From NCBI GenBank assembly GCA_016931295.1, contig JAFGEZ010000051.1:1-46499 (forward strand): DNA of 46,499 bases, in the 5' to 3' direction. How positions within the stretch are numbered: the stretch's first letter is position 1; each line of letters opens with the position of its first letter. The stretch comes from Candidatus Krumholzibacteriota bacterium (lineage in GTDB: Bacteria; Krumholzibacteriota; Krumholzibacteriia; Krumholzibacteriales; Krumholzibacteriaceae). The notes under the pieces are model-generated. The model was not told the origin of the DNA and made no database searches. It saw only the letters and a program-made list of their open reading frames with translations. Below are positions 33,640 through 42,880 of the stretch, piece after piece. A program made the translations under genes and the position numbers.

Positions 33640-35952
33640 ATGGACGTTTCATACGGGACACGGGCGAAGTCGGCGACGGGCACGTTCCGGGCGCGGCGTC
33701 CGGCCGCCGTCCTCTGGCTGGCGGCCGGCCTCGCCGCGATGATGCTGGCGGCCGCCGCCCGTTCCACGGCGGGCGAGAAGCCGGGCGAGACCGGTATCGG
33801 CCACCGGCTGGCCGTCCTCGTCGACGCGTACGAGCGGGGCGGTTTCGCCCGGGTCGCCTCCGACGCCGCGACGGCGGATGTCAGATTGCGTACGGAGGGG
33901 GCGGCGGCGCTGATCCCGGTCGTCATCGAGCCGGCCGGCCGATTTTCGTCGGCCGTCGATCTGGCCGCCATCCGCGGTCTCGGGGCCCGGATCGACGCCG
34001 TGTCCAGGTCGTACGTGCGCATACTCTCTCCCCCCGGCGCTGTCCGCCTGTTGCCCTCGGTGCCCGGCGTCGCGGCGGTCCGGCTCGCGACACCGGCGAG
34101 ATCGCTCGCCGCCGGTTTGGGGAGCACGGTCTCGGAGGGCGTCGACCTGACCGGGGCCGGGGATCTCCAGGCGGCGGGATTCGACGGCGCGGGTGTCAGG
34201 ATCGCCGTCGTCGATCTCGGGTTCATCGGCCTCGACGCGGCGCAGGTTGCCGGCGAGCTGCCGGCGACGGTCCACCGCGTGAAGGGGAACGTCGAGGGCG
34301 TGGACATCAGCGGTTTCACCGTGCACGGCACGGGCGTGGCCGAGCACGTGATGGACATGGCTCCCGGCGCCGAGCTCTACTGCATCCTCGTCGAGGACGA
34401 GGTCGATCTCGAGAACGCCGCCGACTTCATCCGCGAAAACGGGATCCACGTCGCGAACCATTCGGTCGGCTGGGTGCTCGCGAGCTACTACGACGACACG
34501 GGCCCGATCGCCGGGATCGTCAACCGCTCGCGCGACGTCGACGGCATCTTCTGGGCCGTCGCGGCCGGGAACGACGCGCAAACCCACTGGCGGGGCGACT
34601 GGTACGACGCGGACGAGGACGACACCCTCGAATTCGCCGTCGGCGACGAGGACCTGGCGATCATCGGCACGGCCCCCACGATCCAGCTCTTCCTGAACTG
34701 GAACCAGTACGGCGATTCCCGGACCGACCTCGATCTCTACGTGCTGGACAACGCGGGACGCGTCGTCGCCGCCGGCGGAAGCGCCCAGACCGGCCCGCAG
34801 CCGCCCGCCGAGGCCGTCGCCTTCACCTGGGTCTCCTCGGAAGCGCCCTACTCGATTCGCGTGCACCGGTACGCCGGGCCGACCGGGGACCTGGACATGA
34901 CGATCTTCAGCTTCAACCACCGCCTCGAGCACGCCGTCGCCTCCTCCTCCCTCATGGAGCCGGCCGACGCCCACGGGGCCTTCTCGGTGGGGGCGATCTA
35001 CCGGGGCGTCTATGACGATCCCGATCCGCCGCTCGAGGCGTATTCGAGCCGCGGGCCCACGAACGACGGCCGGCTGAAACCGGACATCGTCGCCCCCGAC
35101 GGGACGACGAGCGTGACCTACGGAAGCTCCTTCGGGACATCCTTCAGCTCTCCGACGACGGCGGGAGCCGCCGCCCTCCTGAAGCAGCTCTATCCGTCGA
35201 TCGCCCCTCCGGCGATGGCGGACACGCTGCGGGCGCGGGCGATCGACGCGGGGACGGCCGGTCCCGACGACGGATACGGCGCGGGAAGACTCTTCGTATC
35301 CTCCATGTTCGACGGCCTGCCGGCCGTCGAGACGATCGAGGATGTGCCCGGTGACGAGGGGCTGCTTGTCGAGATCGCGTGGAAGAGGAGCGGTTACGAT
35401 CGAGACGGCAGCCCCGTTCCCGTCACCGCCTACGACATCCTGCGGCGCGCGGGCGGAGGCTGGGATTCTCTCGCCACGGTCTCCGCCACCGGCGCGCTGC
35501 GGTACGCGGCCGCCGTGCAGACGCGCGGCGATTCTTCCGCCGCCGGCATCGTCTGGACGGTGCTGCGGATCAGGGCGCGCACCGGTGTTCCCGGGATCTT
35601 CTTCGAATCGCCGCCCGACAGCGGCTATTCCGTGGCCGACCTCCTGACCGGTGCGGGGGATGCGCCGCCTGCCGCCCCGTTCGTCCTCTCGCAGAACGTT
35701 CCCAATCCCTTCAATCCGTCGACGGCGATTCGCTTCAGTTTGCGCGAGCGGTCGCCTGTCCGCCTCGCCGTCTACGACGTCGGCGGGCGTCTCGTCGGCC
35801 TGCTCGTCGACGGCACGCTTTCCGCGGGCCCGCACGAGGTCCGCTGGGACGGCCGCGACCGTCACGGCCGCGCCGTCGCCTCGGGAATCTATTTCTACCG
35901 GCTCGCCGTACCGGGAGAAGCGGTGACGAGAAAGATGACGCTGCTCCGGTGA
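33640..35952 (+). CDS. S8 family subtilisin-like serine protease with FlgD-like C-terminal sorting domain
   Basis: 770 residues. An N-terminal signal-like helix (LWLAAGLAAMMLAAAARSTA) and a propeptide of about 120 residues precede the catalytic domain: Asp192 in IAVVDLGFIGLD, His229 in VHGTGVAEHVMD and Ser501 in SFGTSFSSPTTAGAAALL. The Asp motif is VVDLGF rather than the common VxDTG. A beta insertion (QLFLNWNQYGDSRTDLDLYV) lies between His and Ser, a region also seen in other secreted subtilases. The C-terminus has NVPNPFNPSTAIRFSL, VRLAVYDVGGRLVGLL and VASGIYFYRLA, the same sorting domain as the repeat protein at 30832. GGAGAAGG precedes the ATG. A T-tailed terminator follows. Confidence 0.93.
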   Translation: MDVSYGTRAKSATGTFRARRPAAVLWLAAGLAAMMLAAAARSTAGEKPGETGIGHRLAVLVDAYERGGFARVASDAATADVRLRTEGAAALIPVVIEPAGRFSSAVDLAAIRGLGARIDAVSRSYVRILSPPGAVRLLPSVPGVAAVRLATPARSLAAGLGSTVSEGVDLTGAGDLQAAGFDGAGVRIAVVDLGFIGLDAAQVAGELPATVHRVKGNVEGVDISGFTVHGTGVAEHVMDMAPGAELYCILVEDEVDLENAADFIRENGIHVANHSVGWVLASYYDDTGPIAGIVNRSRDVDGIFWAVAAGNDAQTHWRGDWYDADEDDTLEFAVGDEDLAIIGTAPTIQLFLNWNQYGDSRTDLDLYVLDNAGRVVAAGGSAQTGPQPPAEAVAFTWVSSEAPYSIRVHRYAGPTGDLDMTIFSFNHRLEHAVASSSLMEPADAHGAFSVGAIYRGVYDDPDPPLEAYSSRGPTNDGRLKPDIVAPDGTTSVTYGSSFGTSFSSPTTAGAAALLKQLYPSIAPPAMADTLRARAIDAGTAGPDDGYGAGRLFVSSMFDGLPAVETIEDVPGDEGLLVEIAWKRSGYDRDGSPVPVTAYDILRRAGGGWDSLATVSATGALRYAAAVQTRGDSSAAGIVWTVLRIRARTGVPGIFFESPPDSGYSVADLLTGAGDAPPAAPFVLSQNVPNPFNPSTAIRFSLRERSPVRLAVYDVGGRLVGLLVDGTLSAGPHEVRWDGRDRHGRAVASGIYFYRLAVPGEAVTRKMTLLR

Positions 35953-35976
35953 CGAGTTCTCACGGAGCGGTTGCAC

Positions 35977-36011
35977 GGGGAAGCGGAATCCAGGGGCCGC
36001 TTCCCCTTTTT
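35977..36011 (+). terminator. Intrinsic terminator of the S8 protease gene
   Basis: GGGGAAGCGG (35977-35986) pairs with CCGCTTCCCC (35997-36006), followed by TTTTT. Confidence 0.85.
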
Positions 36012-36035
36012 CGTACCGGAATGCCGGCATAGTCA

Positions 36036-36064
36036 TTGCGAAATATTCCGATTCGGTGTATACT
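36036..36064 (+). promoter_or_regulatory. Promoter of the 231-aa secreted protein gene
   Basis: TTGCGA (36036-36041), 17 bases, TATACT (36059-36064). Confidence 0.7.
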
Positions 36065-36153
36065 GGCGGTGATTCATAGGGGAATCGCTCTTGTCGAAGC
36101 TGCATCTCGAACAAGCGGCGACTCACGTGTGCAGTCAATGACTGGAGGGGAAC

Positions 36154-36849
36154 ATGCACATGCACAAGTCGCGGTGTACCCCCATCGCCATCCTCCCGCT
36201 CCTCGTCCTGATCGTCACGGCCGGCACCGCGTGGGCCGACCCGTGCCTCGTCGTCTATCCGACGGGGCCGTGCATCTACCATTACGATACGGACGAGTAC
36301 TACACCGTCGGCCCGGGACACCCGCTCTACGACCCCGCCTACGACCGCGGCGGGGACGTGTTGCTGGAGACCGGCTCGAACGAGATCGACGGAAGCATCT
36401 ACCAGGCGCCCGGCCTCGCGGGCTTCGAGCCCTCGACGGACGGAAACGACGGGTACGTGTTCATCGGCACCGAGTTCGATCTCGTCGTGGACGGGTTCGC
36501 CAATGCGCCCACCACCTACGTGAACGTCCTGGTCGTCTTCGACAAGGTCGTTCCGGCGGGCTGCGAGCCGCAGATCCTCGTCGACGGCGCGACGATCGCG
36601 GCGTACGTGTATCCGCTGGGCGATCTCGTCGTCTCGACGCCGACGCCGGAGGGCGGACACTTCTCCGACACGTTCGTTCTCGACGTGAGCTGGCGCGGCT
36701 GCTATGGTATCCACGTCTGGGCCTTCTCCGACGAGAACGGCAACGGCGTGCGCGACGGCGGGGAATGTTTCACCGCCTTCTCGCACGACCTCGTGGTCCC
36801 CGCCAGGGACGCCACGTGGAGCGAAATCAAACAGGCGGGCGGCGAGTAG
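36154..36849 (+). CDS. Secreted protein with EF-hand-like loop, unknown function
   Basis: 231 residues with a clear signal peptide (IAILPLLVLIVTAGTAWADP). The mature part is beta-rich (FDLVVDGFANAPTTYVNVLV, VFDKVVPAGCEPQILVDGA) with four cysteines, two near the N-terminus. DENGNGVRDGGE near residue 210 resembles the Ca-binding loop found in SdrD/dockerin-like extracellular domains. No family is recognised. GGAGGGG precedes the ATG. A strong promoter and short leader suggest high expression. The DHH gene follows 88 bases later without a visible terminator, so some read-through is possible. Confidence 0.8.
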   Translation: MHMHKSRCTPIAILPLLVLIVTAGTAWADPCLVVYPTGPCIYHYDTDEYYTVGPGHPLYDPAYDRGGDVLLETGSNEIDGSIYQAPGLAGFEPSTDGNDGYVFIGTEFDLVVDGFANAPTTYVNVLVVFDKVVPAGCEPQILVDGATIAAYVYPLGDLVVSTPTPEGGHFSDTFVLDVSWRGCYGIHVWAFSDENGNGVRDGGECFTAFSHDLVVPARDATWSEIKQAGGE

Positions 36850-36937
36850 ACGGACGACGTCGGTCGGCCGGTCTCCCGCCCGGGGAGAACGGATCGCGGG
36901 GCGTCGGCTCGACGCGGCTCCGCGGGACACCGGCCGG

Positions 36938-37936
36938 ATGACGTACGATCGCATCATCACGCACGACGATTTCGACGGGATCGTATCGGCCGCGCTCTGT
37001 TCCCGCGGCTACGGGTGCGATCGCGTGCGTTTCACGGGACCGGGCGCGGTGGCGCGCGCGGCGATTCCCATCACCGCGGCGGACATCGTCTGCGACCTTC
37101 CCTATCCGCTCGAATGCGGTCTCTGGTTCGATCACCATGGCGGCAACCTCGAGGCCGTGCGGCTTCGCGGGATCGATCCGGCGTCGATGCCCGGCCGGTT
37201 CGCCGAGCGACCCTCCTGCGCGCGCGTCGTCTTCGAGCACCTCGCCGACCTGGGGATCGATCTGCCCGGCTGGGCCGGGGAGACGGTCGCCGAGGCCGAC
37301 CGGATCGATTCCTTCGATTACCGCAGCGTCGAGGAATGGCGGCGCGAGACCCCCGGCCGCCTCGTCGACATGAGCCTCAAGGCCGACGTCGGCGACGTCC
37401 GCGAGCGGACGGCGTACCTGGAAACGCTCGTCTTCCTCCTCCGCGACAATCCGATCGACCTGCTTCCCGCCATGGACGGGATCGCCTCGAGGATCGAGCG
37501 ATACCGCGGGGAGGAGGCGCGAATGATCGAGTTCCTCCGCGGATCGGTCTCATTCCTCGACGGGGACGAGGCCCGCGAGCTCGTCATCCTCGATCTCACA
37601 CACCACAAGAGACGGCCGCGGGTCATGCGCAACCTCGCCTATCTCATCCATCCCGAGGCCCTCGGCGTGGTGAGCCTCTACCCGATCTTCCGCGGCGGGC
37701 GCAAGGCGAACGGCTTCGCCGTCTCGATCTCCCTCTCGATGAATCTCACCGGCCGGGTGCACGGCAAGAACGCCGGAGAGATCGTCCGGTCGCTGAACAT
37801 CGGCGACGGGCATCCCGGCGCGGCGGCCGGCACGGTCGAGTGCGGGTCGAAAGACGAGATGCTCCGCGAGAAGAGGCGCGTGCTCGAAATCATCTGGCGG
37901 ATGTGGCGCGCGATGTCTGCGGGAGAGGCGCCATGA
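36938..37936 (+). CDS. DHH-family phosphoesterase-like protein
   Basis: 332 residues. The N-terminal motifs ITHDDFDGIV (His9, Asp10, Asp11, Asp13) and LWFDHHGG (Asp65, His66, His67) are the metal ligands of DHH phosphoesterases, and DGHPGAAAG (His292) is the DHHA1 glycine-rich site. Members cleave oligoribonucleotides (NrnA), cyclic dinucleotides (GdpP) or polyphosphate; this version, with HDDFDG instead of HxxxDxDG, may have its own substrate. No transmembrane segment. ATG 36938 lacks an evident ribosome site. Its stop overlaps the start of the CHAT gene by 4 bases (ATGA), so translation is coupled. Confidence 0.85.
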   Translation: MTYDRIITHDDFDGIVSAALCSRGYGCDRVRFTGPGAVARAAIPITAADIVCDLPYPLECGLWFDHHGGNLEAVRLRGIDPASMPGRFAERPSCARVVFEHLADLGIDLPGWAGETVAEADRIDSFDYRSVEEWRRETPGRLVDMSLKADVGDVRERTAYLETLVFLLRDNPIDLLPAMDGIASRIERYRGEEARMIEFLRGSVSFLDGDEARELVILDLTHHKRRPRVMRNLAYLIHPEALGVVSLYPIFRGGRKANGFAVSISLSMNLTGRVHGKNAGEIVRSLNIGDGHPGAAAGTVECGSKDEMLREKRRVLEIIWRMWRAMSAGEAP

Positions 37937-40900
37937 GGCGCGCCGGGCGCCGCCGGGCGCCCTTCGCGGCGATCGCCGTTCTCGCGGTCGTCGCGGGAGC
38001 GTTCGCATCCGTTTTCGCGCAGGCCGCCGATGCCGGCCGGGCGCGGGTGGATACCCTCGCGGCGGGATACGCGCTCCTCGACGCCGGGCGGAACGACGAG
38101 GCCGCGGCGCTCTTCCTGCGCGAGGCGCGCCGGCGGCCGACCGGTCTGGAGTCGGCCGACGGGTTCGTCTCGGCCCTGTCCCGCGCCTGCAGGTACGACG
38201 ACGCCGCGGAGCGCCTCCGCGAGCTGGCTTCCCGCGCGAACGTTCTCGACCGTTTCCTCTCGGGATGCGATCTCCGCCACGAGCAGGCCTTCGAGCGGGC
38301 CGCCCTCGCCTTCCGCGGGGCCGCCATCGCCGCCGCCGGGGCGGATGACGGCATCTCGGCGTTCACGGCCTGGCGGGCCGCGGCGCGGGCGCTCGTCGGC
38401 GCGCGCGACGCGGCCGGGGCGATGATGGTGCTCGGGCGGGCCGATTCCCTGCTCGCCGCGCTCGCGAACGGTCAACCGGAGTTCGCGAGGATCGCGCCGG
38501 CTCTCGGGGCCGATCTTCTCACGACGGCGGGGGAGGCGTACGATCTCGTCGACCGCCTCGACGAGGCGGACAGCATCTACGCCCTCGCGCTCGGTACGGC
38601 GGAAGACCTGGGGCTCGAACGCGTGCGGGCCGCGGCGCTGAACGGCCGAGCGCGCGTCCGCGAGAAGCGGCAGCTCGCCACTGAGGCCGCCTCGCTGTAC
38701 CGGAGCGCTCTCCGGATCGAGCGACGTCTCGGCGATCGGCGCCTCGTCGCGGCGCTTCTCAACAACCTCGGACAGACGGCGATCCGTCTCGGCGACCGGG
38801 CCGAGGGCCGCGCCCGCCTCGAGGAGGCCCTCGCCATCTCGCGGGAATGCGGGCTCGACTGGATGCTCGGGTACGTTTTCTACGGTCTCGGCGCCATCGC
38901 CGAGGCCGAGGGGGACAGGGCGGCGGCGATCGACCGCTTCAGGCGATCCACCGACAGCCACCGCGAGGCCGGCAATACGTGGGGGGAGTACGGTTCCCGC
39001 ATGCGACTCGGCTACAACCTCGCAATGGCAGGCGAATACGGCGAGGCGGTGGTCCACTACGAGGCGTGCGTCGGGCACTACGAGGAGATCCACAGCCTCT
39101 ACGGGCTGAGCTGGGCCGTCGGCGGCCTCGCGCTGGCGTATCACCGCCTGGGGGATTTCGTCGCCGCGGAACGGCGCTACCGCGAGGCGCTGGACGTGAA
39201 GCTCCGGCTCGGCGACCGCGCGGGCGCCGCATGGGCGCTGAACTCGATCGGGATGGTCTTCGACCTGCAGGGACGGTACACCGAGGCGCTTGCCGCCGAA
39301 CACGAGGCGATGCGCCTGTACGGGGAACTCGGCGACCGGGCAGGCGTGGGAGCCGTCCGCTTCAGCATGGGATCGGTGAGATTCTACCTGGGCGACTACA
39401 ACGAGGCACTCGCGCAGTACGAAGAGGCCCGCGCCGCCGCGCTCGAGACGGGCGACGACGATCTGCTCCAGCTCGTCATGAGCGGCATCGGGTCGGTCTA
39501 CACGGCGGCGAAACGGCCGGACCTCGCCGGGCCGGTGTACCGGCGCTTCCTCGACGCGGCGCGCGGGTCGGGGGACCACGCGCGCCTTCTCTACGCGCTC
39601 GTCAATCTCGCCTCGCATCTCGTCGAGACGGGGGACCGGGCCGCTGCCCGCGGCTATCTCGACGAGGCGTTCCGTCTCCTTCCCGACCGGGGGCAGGCGT
39701 ACATCCGCGCGCGCGTCCTCGCCCTCATCGGCGACACCGAGGCCGATCCGCGCGATGGGATCCAACGCAAAACGGAGGCGCTCGCGCTCGCGCGGGCCGC
39801 GGGGATACGCGATCTCGAGTGGAAGACGCTCAGCGCGATCGGCGACCTGTATCTCGCCGCCGGCGACAGCGCGGGCGCCCTCGCCCGCCAGGAGGAGGCC
39901 GTCGAGGCGGTGGAGGCGCTCGGGCGCAGCGTGACGGCCGCGGAGCTCCGCACCCACCTGCTCAGCCAGGCGATCCTGCCCTACGAGAGGGCGATCGCGT
40001 TGCGCTTCGCGGGGGGGGACGAGGCGGCCGCGTTCGTCCTCGCGGAGCGCTCGCGGGCGCAGGCGCTGTTCGCGATGCTCCGCCGGGCGTTCACGCGCGC
40101 GGCGGCCGGCCAGGCTCCGGCGGAAGAGGCTGCGGAGCGGCCCTTCCGTTCGCGGCTCGCCTTTCTCCAGGCCCGCCTGCAGGAGCCGGCGCTCGGCGAC
40201 GGGGAGCGGCGGGCGTACCTCGCGGAGATCGATTCGCTCGAACTGCGCCTCGAACGCGTCCGACTCGACCGGGCGCCCGACGACGATCTCTTCGCCGCCG
40301 CCGATCCGGCCGGCGTCGGCCTAAACAAACTTTTCGCGGTCCTTCGCCCGGGGGAACGGTTGCTCTCGTACATGCTCGGCGACGACGAGTCCTGGCTCTT
40401 TACCGCCGCCGACGGTGCCGTGGCCGTTCGCATGCTGCCGCCGCGGCGGGAGATCGAGGAGCGCGTGCGCGTTTTTCTCGGCCTGTACGCGGTGGATTCC
40501 ACCGTCGCCCCCGTGCCGGACGAGGTGGTCACCGCCGCGGAGAAGGAGATCTTCGATCTCCTGGTCGGTCCCGTCGCCGACGGAATGGCGCCGGGGGAAC
40601 GGCTCGTGATCGTGCCCGACGGCCTGCTCCACCGGCTGCCCTTCTCCCTGTTGCGCAATCACGACCGGCGTCTCTGCGACGATCACGAGATCTTCTTCAC
40701 GCCGTCCTTGCGCGTGCTCGGGATGCTCCGCCGCCGCGACGCGGGAGTTCGCCGCCGGCAGCTCGACATGATCGCCGTCGGCAGCGGAGGCGCATCGGCG
40801 AGCGGTCGCGTCTATCCCTTCACCAACGTCTCCGTCGAGCCCCTGCCGCACGCCGGCGAGGAGGCATCGGCCGTTGCCGCCATGTTCGGCCGCTCCGTCG

Positions 40901-41508
40901 TTCTCGTCGGCGGGGACGCGGAGGAGGGACGGTTCAAGGATGCCTTCCGCCGCGATGCGGCGATGATCCATATCGCCTCGCACAGCTCGGTGGACGACAT
41001 CGATCCGCGCCGGTCATTCATCGTTCTCGCTCCGGAGCGGGCCGACTCGACGACCGAGGGCGGAGAAGACGGCATCCTGCAGTGGCACGAGATCGCCTCG
41101 CTTTCGGCCGGCCCCGCACTCGTCGTGCTCTCCGCCTGCCGGTCGGCCGGGGGAGTGATCGCCACCGGGGAGGGCGTCATGGGACTCACCCAGGCCTTCC
41201 TCCACGCGGGGGCCGCCTGTGTCCTCGCCTCCCGGGTCGATATCCCCGATCGTTTCGCCAACCGCTTCATGACGGCGTTCTACCGCAAACTCGGCGAAGG
41301 CGGCGACGCGGCCGGCGCGCTCGGCGCCGCGCAACGCGAGATGGCCGGCGCGGCGGTCGATCCGGCGCTCTGGTCCGGATTCGTTCTCGTCGGCGACGGC
41401 GCGGTCGCTCCGGTCGCACGCCGCGGGATCGGCGCGTCCTTCATCGTCGTCGCCGCGCTCGTCGCCGCCGGTGCCCTCTTTCTCGTCGCCCGCCGCCGAT
41501 CCGTCTGA
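37933..41508 (+). CDS. TPR-CHAT caspase-like protease, membrane-anchored
   Basis: 1191 residues. An N-terminal signal or anchor (FAAIAVLAVVAGAFASVFAQ) is followed by about 15 TPR-like helical repeats to roughly residue 690 (LLNNLGQTAIRLGDRAEGRA, WALNSIGMVFDLQGRYTEAL). The CHAT protease domain (about 790-1150) contains LVIVPDGLLHRLPFSLLRN, then MIHIASHSS with His1017 and VVLSACRSAGG with Cys1069, the caspase-like dyad. A transmembrane helix (FIVVAALVAAGALFLVA) ends the protein with a basic tail. TPRs and protease would face the periplasm. The sigma and anti-sigma genes follow directly, suggesting it cleaves an envelope regulator. Its start overlaps the DHH stop. Confidence 0.93.
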   Translation: MRRAGRRRAPFAAIAVLAVVAGAFASVFAQAADAGRARVDTLAAGYALLDAGRNDEAAALFLREARRRPTGLESADGFVSALSRACRYDDAAERLRELASRANVLDRFLSGCDLRHEQAFERAALAFRGAAIAAAGADDGISAFTAWRAAARALVGARDAAGAMMVLGRADSLLAALANGQPEFARIAPALGADLLTTAGEAYDLVDRLDEADSIYALALGTAEDLGLERVRAAALNGRARVREKRQLATEAASLYRSALRIERRLGDRRLVAALLNNLGQTAIRLGDRAEGRARLEEALAISRECGLDWMLGYVFYGLGAIAEAEGDRAAAIDRFRRSTDSHREAGNTWGEYGSRMRLGYNLAMAGEYGEAVVHYEACVGHYEEIHSLYGLSWAVGGLALAYHRLGDFVAAERRYREALDVKLRLGDRAGAAWALNSIGMVFDLQGRYTEALAAEHEAMRLYGELGDRAGVGAVRFSMGSVRFYLGDYNEALAQYEEARAAALETGDDDLLQLVMSGIGSVYTAAKRPDLAGPVYRRFLDAARGSGDHARLLYALVNLASHLVETGDRAAARGYLDEAFRLLPDRGQAYIRARVLALIGDTEADPRDGIQRKTEALALARAAGIRDLEWKTLSAIGDLYLAAGDSAGALARQEEAVEAVEALGRSVTAAELRTHLLSQAILPYERAIALRFAGGDEAAAFVLAERSRAQALFAMLRRAFTRAAAGQAPAEEAAERPFRSRLAFLQARLQEPALGDGERRAYLAEIDSLELRLERVRLDRAPDDDLFAAADPAGVGLNKLFAVLRPGERLLSYMLGDDESWLFTAADGAVAVRMLPPRREIEERVRVFLGLYAVDSTVAPVPDEVVTAAEKEIFDLLVGPVADGMAPGERLVIVPDGLLHRLPFSLLRNHDRRLCDDHEIFFTPSLRVLGMLRRRDAGVRRRQLDMIAVGSGGASASGRVYPFTNVSVEPLPHAGEEASAVAAMFGRSVVLVGGDAEEGRFKDAFRRDAAMIHIASHSSVDDIDPRRSFIVLAPERADSTTEGGEDGILQWHEIASLSAGPALVVLSACRSAGGVIATGEGVMGLTQAFLHAGAACVLASRVDIPDRFANRFMTAFYRKLGEGGDAAGALGAAQREMAGAAVDPALWSGFVLVGDGAVAPVARRGIGASFIVVAALVAAGALFLVARRRSV

Positions 41509-41514
41509 TATACT
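41506..41514 (+). promoter_or_regulatory. Extended -10 of the ECF sigma operon
   Basis: TGA-TATACT, with TATACT at 41509-41514 directly after the CHAT stop codon; -35 not clear. Allows sigma expression independent of the upstream genes. Confidence 0.45.
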
Positions 41515-41591
41515 CCTCCAACCGATTTTCCGCTCTTGGAGCAGTGTCGCATCGCGCGTGTGTCATCGCCGCGCCGCGGGGAGTCTAACGG

Positions 41592-42185
41592 GTGAACGGG
41601 GAATTGAAGAAGAAGACGGACGAGGAGCTCGCCGCGATGGTCGCCGGGCGGGCGACCGAAGCGGTCTGCTCGGAACTGTTCGCGCGCTACGAGCGGAAGA
41701 TCTTCCTCTGGTGCTACAACTACATGCACGACACCGAGGAGGCGATCGACGCGACCCAGGAGATCTTCATCAGGATCTTCCGCGGAATAGGGGGATTCGC
41801 CGGACGTTCGGCCTTCTCCACCTGGGTCTACCGCATCGCACGCAACCATTGCCTGGGAGAGCTCGCGAAGACGCGGCACCGCTTCCGGACGCGGACGGTT
41901 CCGGTTGACGACCGCGAGACGCTCGATTGCGCGGACGGCGAATCGGCGCGGTCGATGGAACTCGGCGGAGACCTCGATCGCCTCGTCGGGGTTGCACGGC
42001 GCGTGATGAGACCGGAGGAACTCGACGCGTTCGTGCTCCACTACCGGGACGGGCTGTCCGTCAGGGAAGTGACGAGGATCCTCGGATGCGGGAACGTCAC
42101 CGGGGCGCGGACGCTGATACAGAACGCGCGCCGGAAGTTCCGGAGAATGATACGGGAAGGGGAATCCGGCAATGAACGTTCGTGA
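41592..42185 (+). CDS. ECF RNA polymerase sigma factor
   Basis: 197 residues. Region 2 (about 18-90) includes DATQEIFIRIFRGIGGFAGR and SAFSTWVYRIARNHCLGEL, typical of sigma-E-like ECF factors. Region 4 (about 135-190) includes LDAFVLHYRDGLSVREVTRI and GARTLIQNARRKFRRMIRE for -35 binding. No region 3 and no long extensions. The start is a GTG at 41592; its ribosome site is weak. The 14-base overlap with the zinc-finger gene couples sigma to its probable inhibitor. Target promoters are unknown. Confidence 0.92.
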   Translation: MNGELKKKTDEELAAMVAGRATEAVCSELFARYERKIFLWCYNYMHDTEEAIDATQEIFIRIFRGIGGFAGRSAFSTWVYRIARNHCLGELAKTRHRFRTRTVPVDDRETLDCADGESARSMELGGDLDRLVGVARRVMRPEELDAFVLHYRDGLSVREVTRILGCGNVTGARTLIQNARRKFRRMIREGESGNERS

Positions 42186-42876
42186 CGATCGCGGACACCC
42201 CGGCCTCGATGCGCTCGCCGATCTTCTCGACGGGGGTCTCGGCGCGGAGGAGCGCGCGAGCGTCGAAACCCACGTCGAATCGTGCGCGATCTGCAGGCTC
42301 GAACTCGCCGGGCTCAGGCGGTTCCGGTCGATCGACGGCGACGGCGAACTGCTGGAGGAGGCGAACTGGCCGGCGGCCGAACGGGCGCTGGCGGACGCCT
42401 TCCGGGAGCGGATTTTCCCCGCGGTCCCCGGCCGCGCCCGCGAACCGCGCATTCTGCGTTTCACGCGACTGCTCGCCCCGCTCGCCGCGGCCGCGGCGAT
42501 CCTCCTGGTCTTCGCCGGGATCGAGACGACGCGCATCGCCGTTTTCGAAGGCCCGTCGCGCGGTCCGATGAGGGGCACGGCCGGATCGAGATCGATCGCG
42601 CTCCTCGCCCCGTCGGGAGACGTCGGCGCCCCGCCGGACAGCTTCTCGTGGGCGCCATCCACGGGCGCCGACCGGTACGAGCTCGACATCTTCGGCACCG
42701 ATCTCCGCCTCGTATTCCACGCGGGCGACCTCGCCGGCCCGGCCTTCGCCCTCCCCGACTCGGTCGCCGCCCTGTTCGCCCCGGGCGAGATCTACCTCTG
42801 GAGCGTCAAGGCGTACACGGGACTCGAGCGCTCGGCGGCATCGCCGAACGGCTGGTTCCGCGTGCGCGCGCGGTAG
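42172..42876 (+). CDS. zf-HC2 anti-sigma factor, membrane protein
   Basis: 234 residues. The N-terminal zinc-binding His34-x3-Cys38-x2-Cys41 (THVESCAICRLELAG) is the anti-sigma zf-HC2/ZAS domain that holds the ECF factor. One transmembrane segment (LLAPLAAAAAILLVFAGI, about 100-117) separates it from an outer domain of some 100 residues that looks immunoglobulin/fibronectin-like (DSFSWAPSTGADRYELDIFG, GEIYLWSVKAYT). The outer domain could be the signal-input site or the CHAT target; that is inference. The gene ends 5 bases before the convergent lipoprotein gene. Confidence 0.9.
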   Translation: MNVRDDRGHPGLDALADLLDGGLGAEERASVETHVESCAICRLELAGLRRFRSIDGDGELLEEANWPAAERALADAFRERIFPAVPGRAREPRILRFTRLLAPLAAAAAILLVFAGIETTRIAVFEGPSRGPMRGTAGSRSIALLAPSGDVGAPPDSFSWAPSTGADRYELDIFGTDLRLVFHAGDLAGPAFALPDSVAALFAPGEIYLWSVKAYTGLERSAASPNGWFRVRAR

Positions 42877-42880
42877 ACGC

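Noticed and set aside
36938-42876. Cluster considered as part of a type III-E CRISPR system
   Set aside because: TPR-CHAT and a sigma factor are present, but no gRAMP effector, Csx30-like gene, Cas1 or repeat array is seen in the window.
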